From Thalassiosira profunda (lineage: Eukaryota > Bacillariophyta > Thalassiosirophyceae > Thalassiosirales > Thalassiosiraceae): DNA of 18,532 bases. Position 1 is the stretch's first letter. Every line of letters starts with the position of its first letter. The notes beneath the pieces are model-generated. The model was not told the DNA's origin. It did no database searches and saw only the letters and a program-made list of their open reading frames with translations. Of the stretch, positions 18,019 through 18,532 are shown piece by piece. The position numbers and the translations under genes were made by a program. The DNA lies in assembly GCA_036939355.1 (NCBI GenBank), contig JALLAP010000983.1:1-18532 (forward strand), read 5' to 3'.

Positions 18019-18532
18019 ATGGAATACTCCACGACGGGCAGCCCATTAAAAGCCAACAGCATGTCGATCGATCCAGAGAAAGAGCTGTTCGATTCCCCGG
18101 CTCCTCCGCCGGCGTCGTCCCCACCAGCCCCGAGCGTGAGCGACGACGACCACGACTACGACGCCGAGGACGCGCGGGAGCGGGAGATTGAGGGGGGCAG
18201 CGCCGGCGGGGCGACGCTGCACTTGTCGGTGAGTGAAATTATTGCAATTATTTTATGTGCACATCTTGTGCACAAACTCGATGCTCGCATCAACTCACGT
18301 CAAACGCGGCAATATGACGGCGCGCAGGTGACCGACCCGCAGCAAATAGGCGAGGGTCGCAACGCCCACACGTTTTATCGAGTGGACGTTCGCCAGGGCC
18401 AATACTCGGCTGATCCCATCGCCTCTGTCCGCCGCCGCTACTCTGACTTCCAGTGGCTCTTCCAACGATTGCACGCCGAGAAGCCCGGGGCGATCGTGCC
18501 CATCATCCCGCACACCCAGGCCATGCAGATTA
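18019..18532 (+). CDS. Sorting nexin-like PX-domain protein, N-terminal part
   Basis: Exons are 18019..18228 and 18328..>18532, with a 99-bp phase-0 intron (GTGAGT...GCGCAG); the gene runs off the window. The first 70 residues are acidic and Pro/Ser/Asp-rich, as in SNX1/2/Vps5-type N-termini. The PX domain starts at residue 71: VTDPQQIGEGRNAHTFYRV, then RRRYSDFQWLFQRL and PGAIVPIIP. RRYSDF is the core signature whose Arg contacts phosphatidylinositol 3-phosphate; the proline-rich loop follows. Sorting nexins act on endosomal membranes, often in retromer-type recycling. Whether a BAR domain follows cannot be seen. An in-frame ATG at 18061 could also serve as start. The intron is a multiple of three with no in-frame stop, so retention would insert 33 residues just before the PX domain. 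Confidence 0.88.
   Translation, partial: MEYSTTGSPLKANSMSIDPEKELFDSPAPPPASSPPAPSVSDDDHDYDAEDAREREIEGGSAGGATLHLSVSEIIAIILCAHLVHKLDARINSRQTRQYDGAQVTDPQQIGEGRNAHTFYRVDVRQGQYSADPIASVRRRYSDFQWLFQRLHAEKPGAIVPIIPHTQAMQI

Noticed and set aside
1..18532. tRNA, rRNA, CRISPR arrays, transposons or viral genes
   Set aside because: I looked on both strands for tRNA arms, regular spaced repeats, transposase or reverse-transcriptase motifs and long terminal repeats, and saw none.

Overview
This is a eukaryotic nuclear window, most likely from a diatom and possibly a GC-rich centric such as Thalassiosira. That assignment is inference; no species-specific marker is visible. The clues are short GT-AG introns (66-110 bp), a ribonuclease-inhibitor-type LRR protein of a style I associate with diatoms, an organellar PPR-like protein with long acidic repeats, a single-pass membrane protein carrying GDGLCC-type beta repeats, a PqiA-like membrane protein fused to a lipid-binding-type ectodomain, and a hybrid cluster protein. 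Genes lie close together on both strands. Most gene models had to be assembled across introns, so their spans are larger than any single open frame.

Layout: (1) 1-676, plus strand, the 3' end of a hybrid cluster protein (Hcp) gene. (2) 1202-1459, plus strand, a possible small basic protein gene behind a purine-rich leader. (3) 1705-6251, minus strand, a large three-exon gene for a secreted or extracytoplasmic TULIP/BPI-like domain joined to a PqiA-like multipass membrane domain. (4) 6568-10340, minus strand, a PPR-like protein with an organelle-type presequence, interrupted by an assembly artefact: a 72-bp exact duplication flanking one N. (5) 10492-11486, plus strand, a catalytic proteasome beta-1 (PSMB6-type) subunit with an unusual hydrophobic leader and a possible extra 5' exon, divergent from gene 4. 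(6) 12343-15027, minus strand, an eight-exon LRR protein with a basic C-terminal tail. (7) 15713-17614, minus strand, a type II membrane protein with a disordered cytosolic half and two tandem ectodomain repeats. (8) 18019-18532, plus strand, the start of a sorting nexin PX-domain protein, cut by the window end.

The genes do not form one pathway; this is an ordinary stretch of a compact algal genome. The most noteworthy items are the lipid-binding/PqiA fusion, the proteasome subunit with a signal-peptide-like leader and alternative 5' structure, a near-perfect 27-nt palindrome inside the proteasome intron, an excess of introns that are multiples of three and free of in-frame stops, and TACGTA-centred palindromes that I see only between genes. 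No tRNA, rRNA, CRISPR or transposon was recognised.
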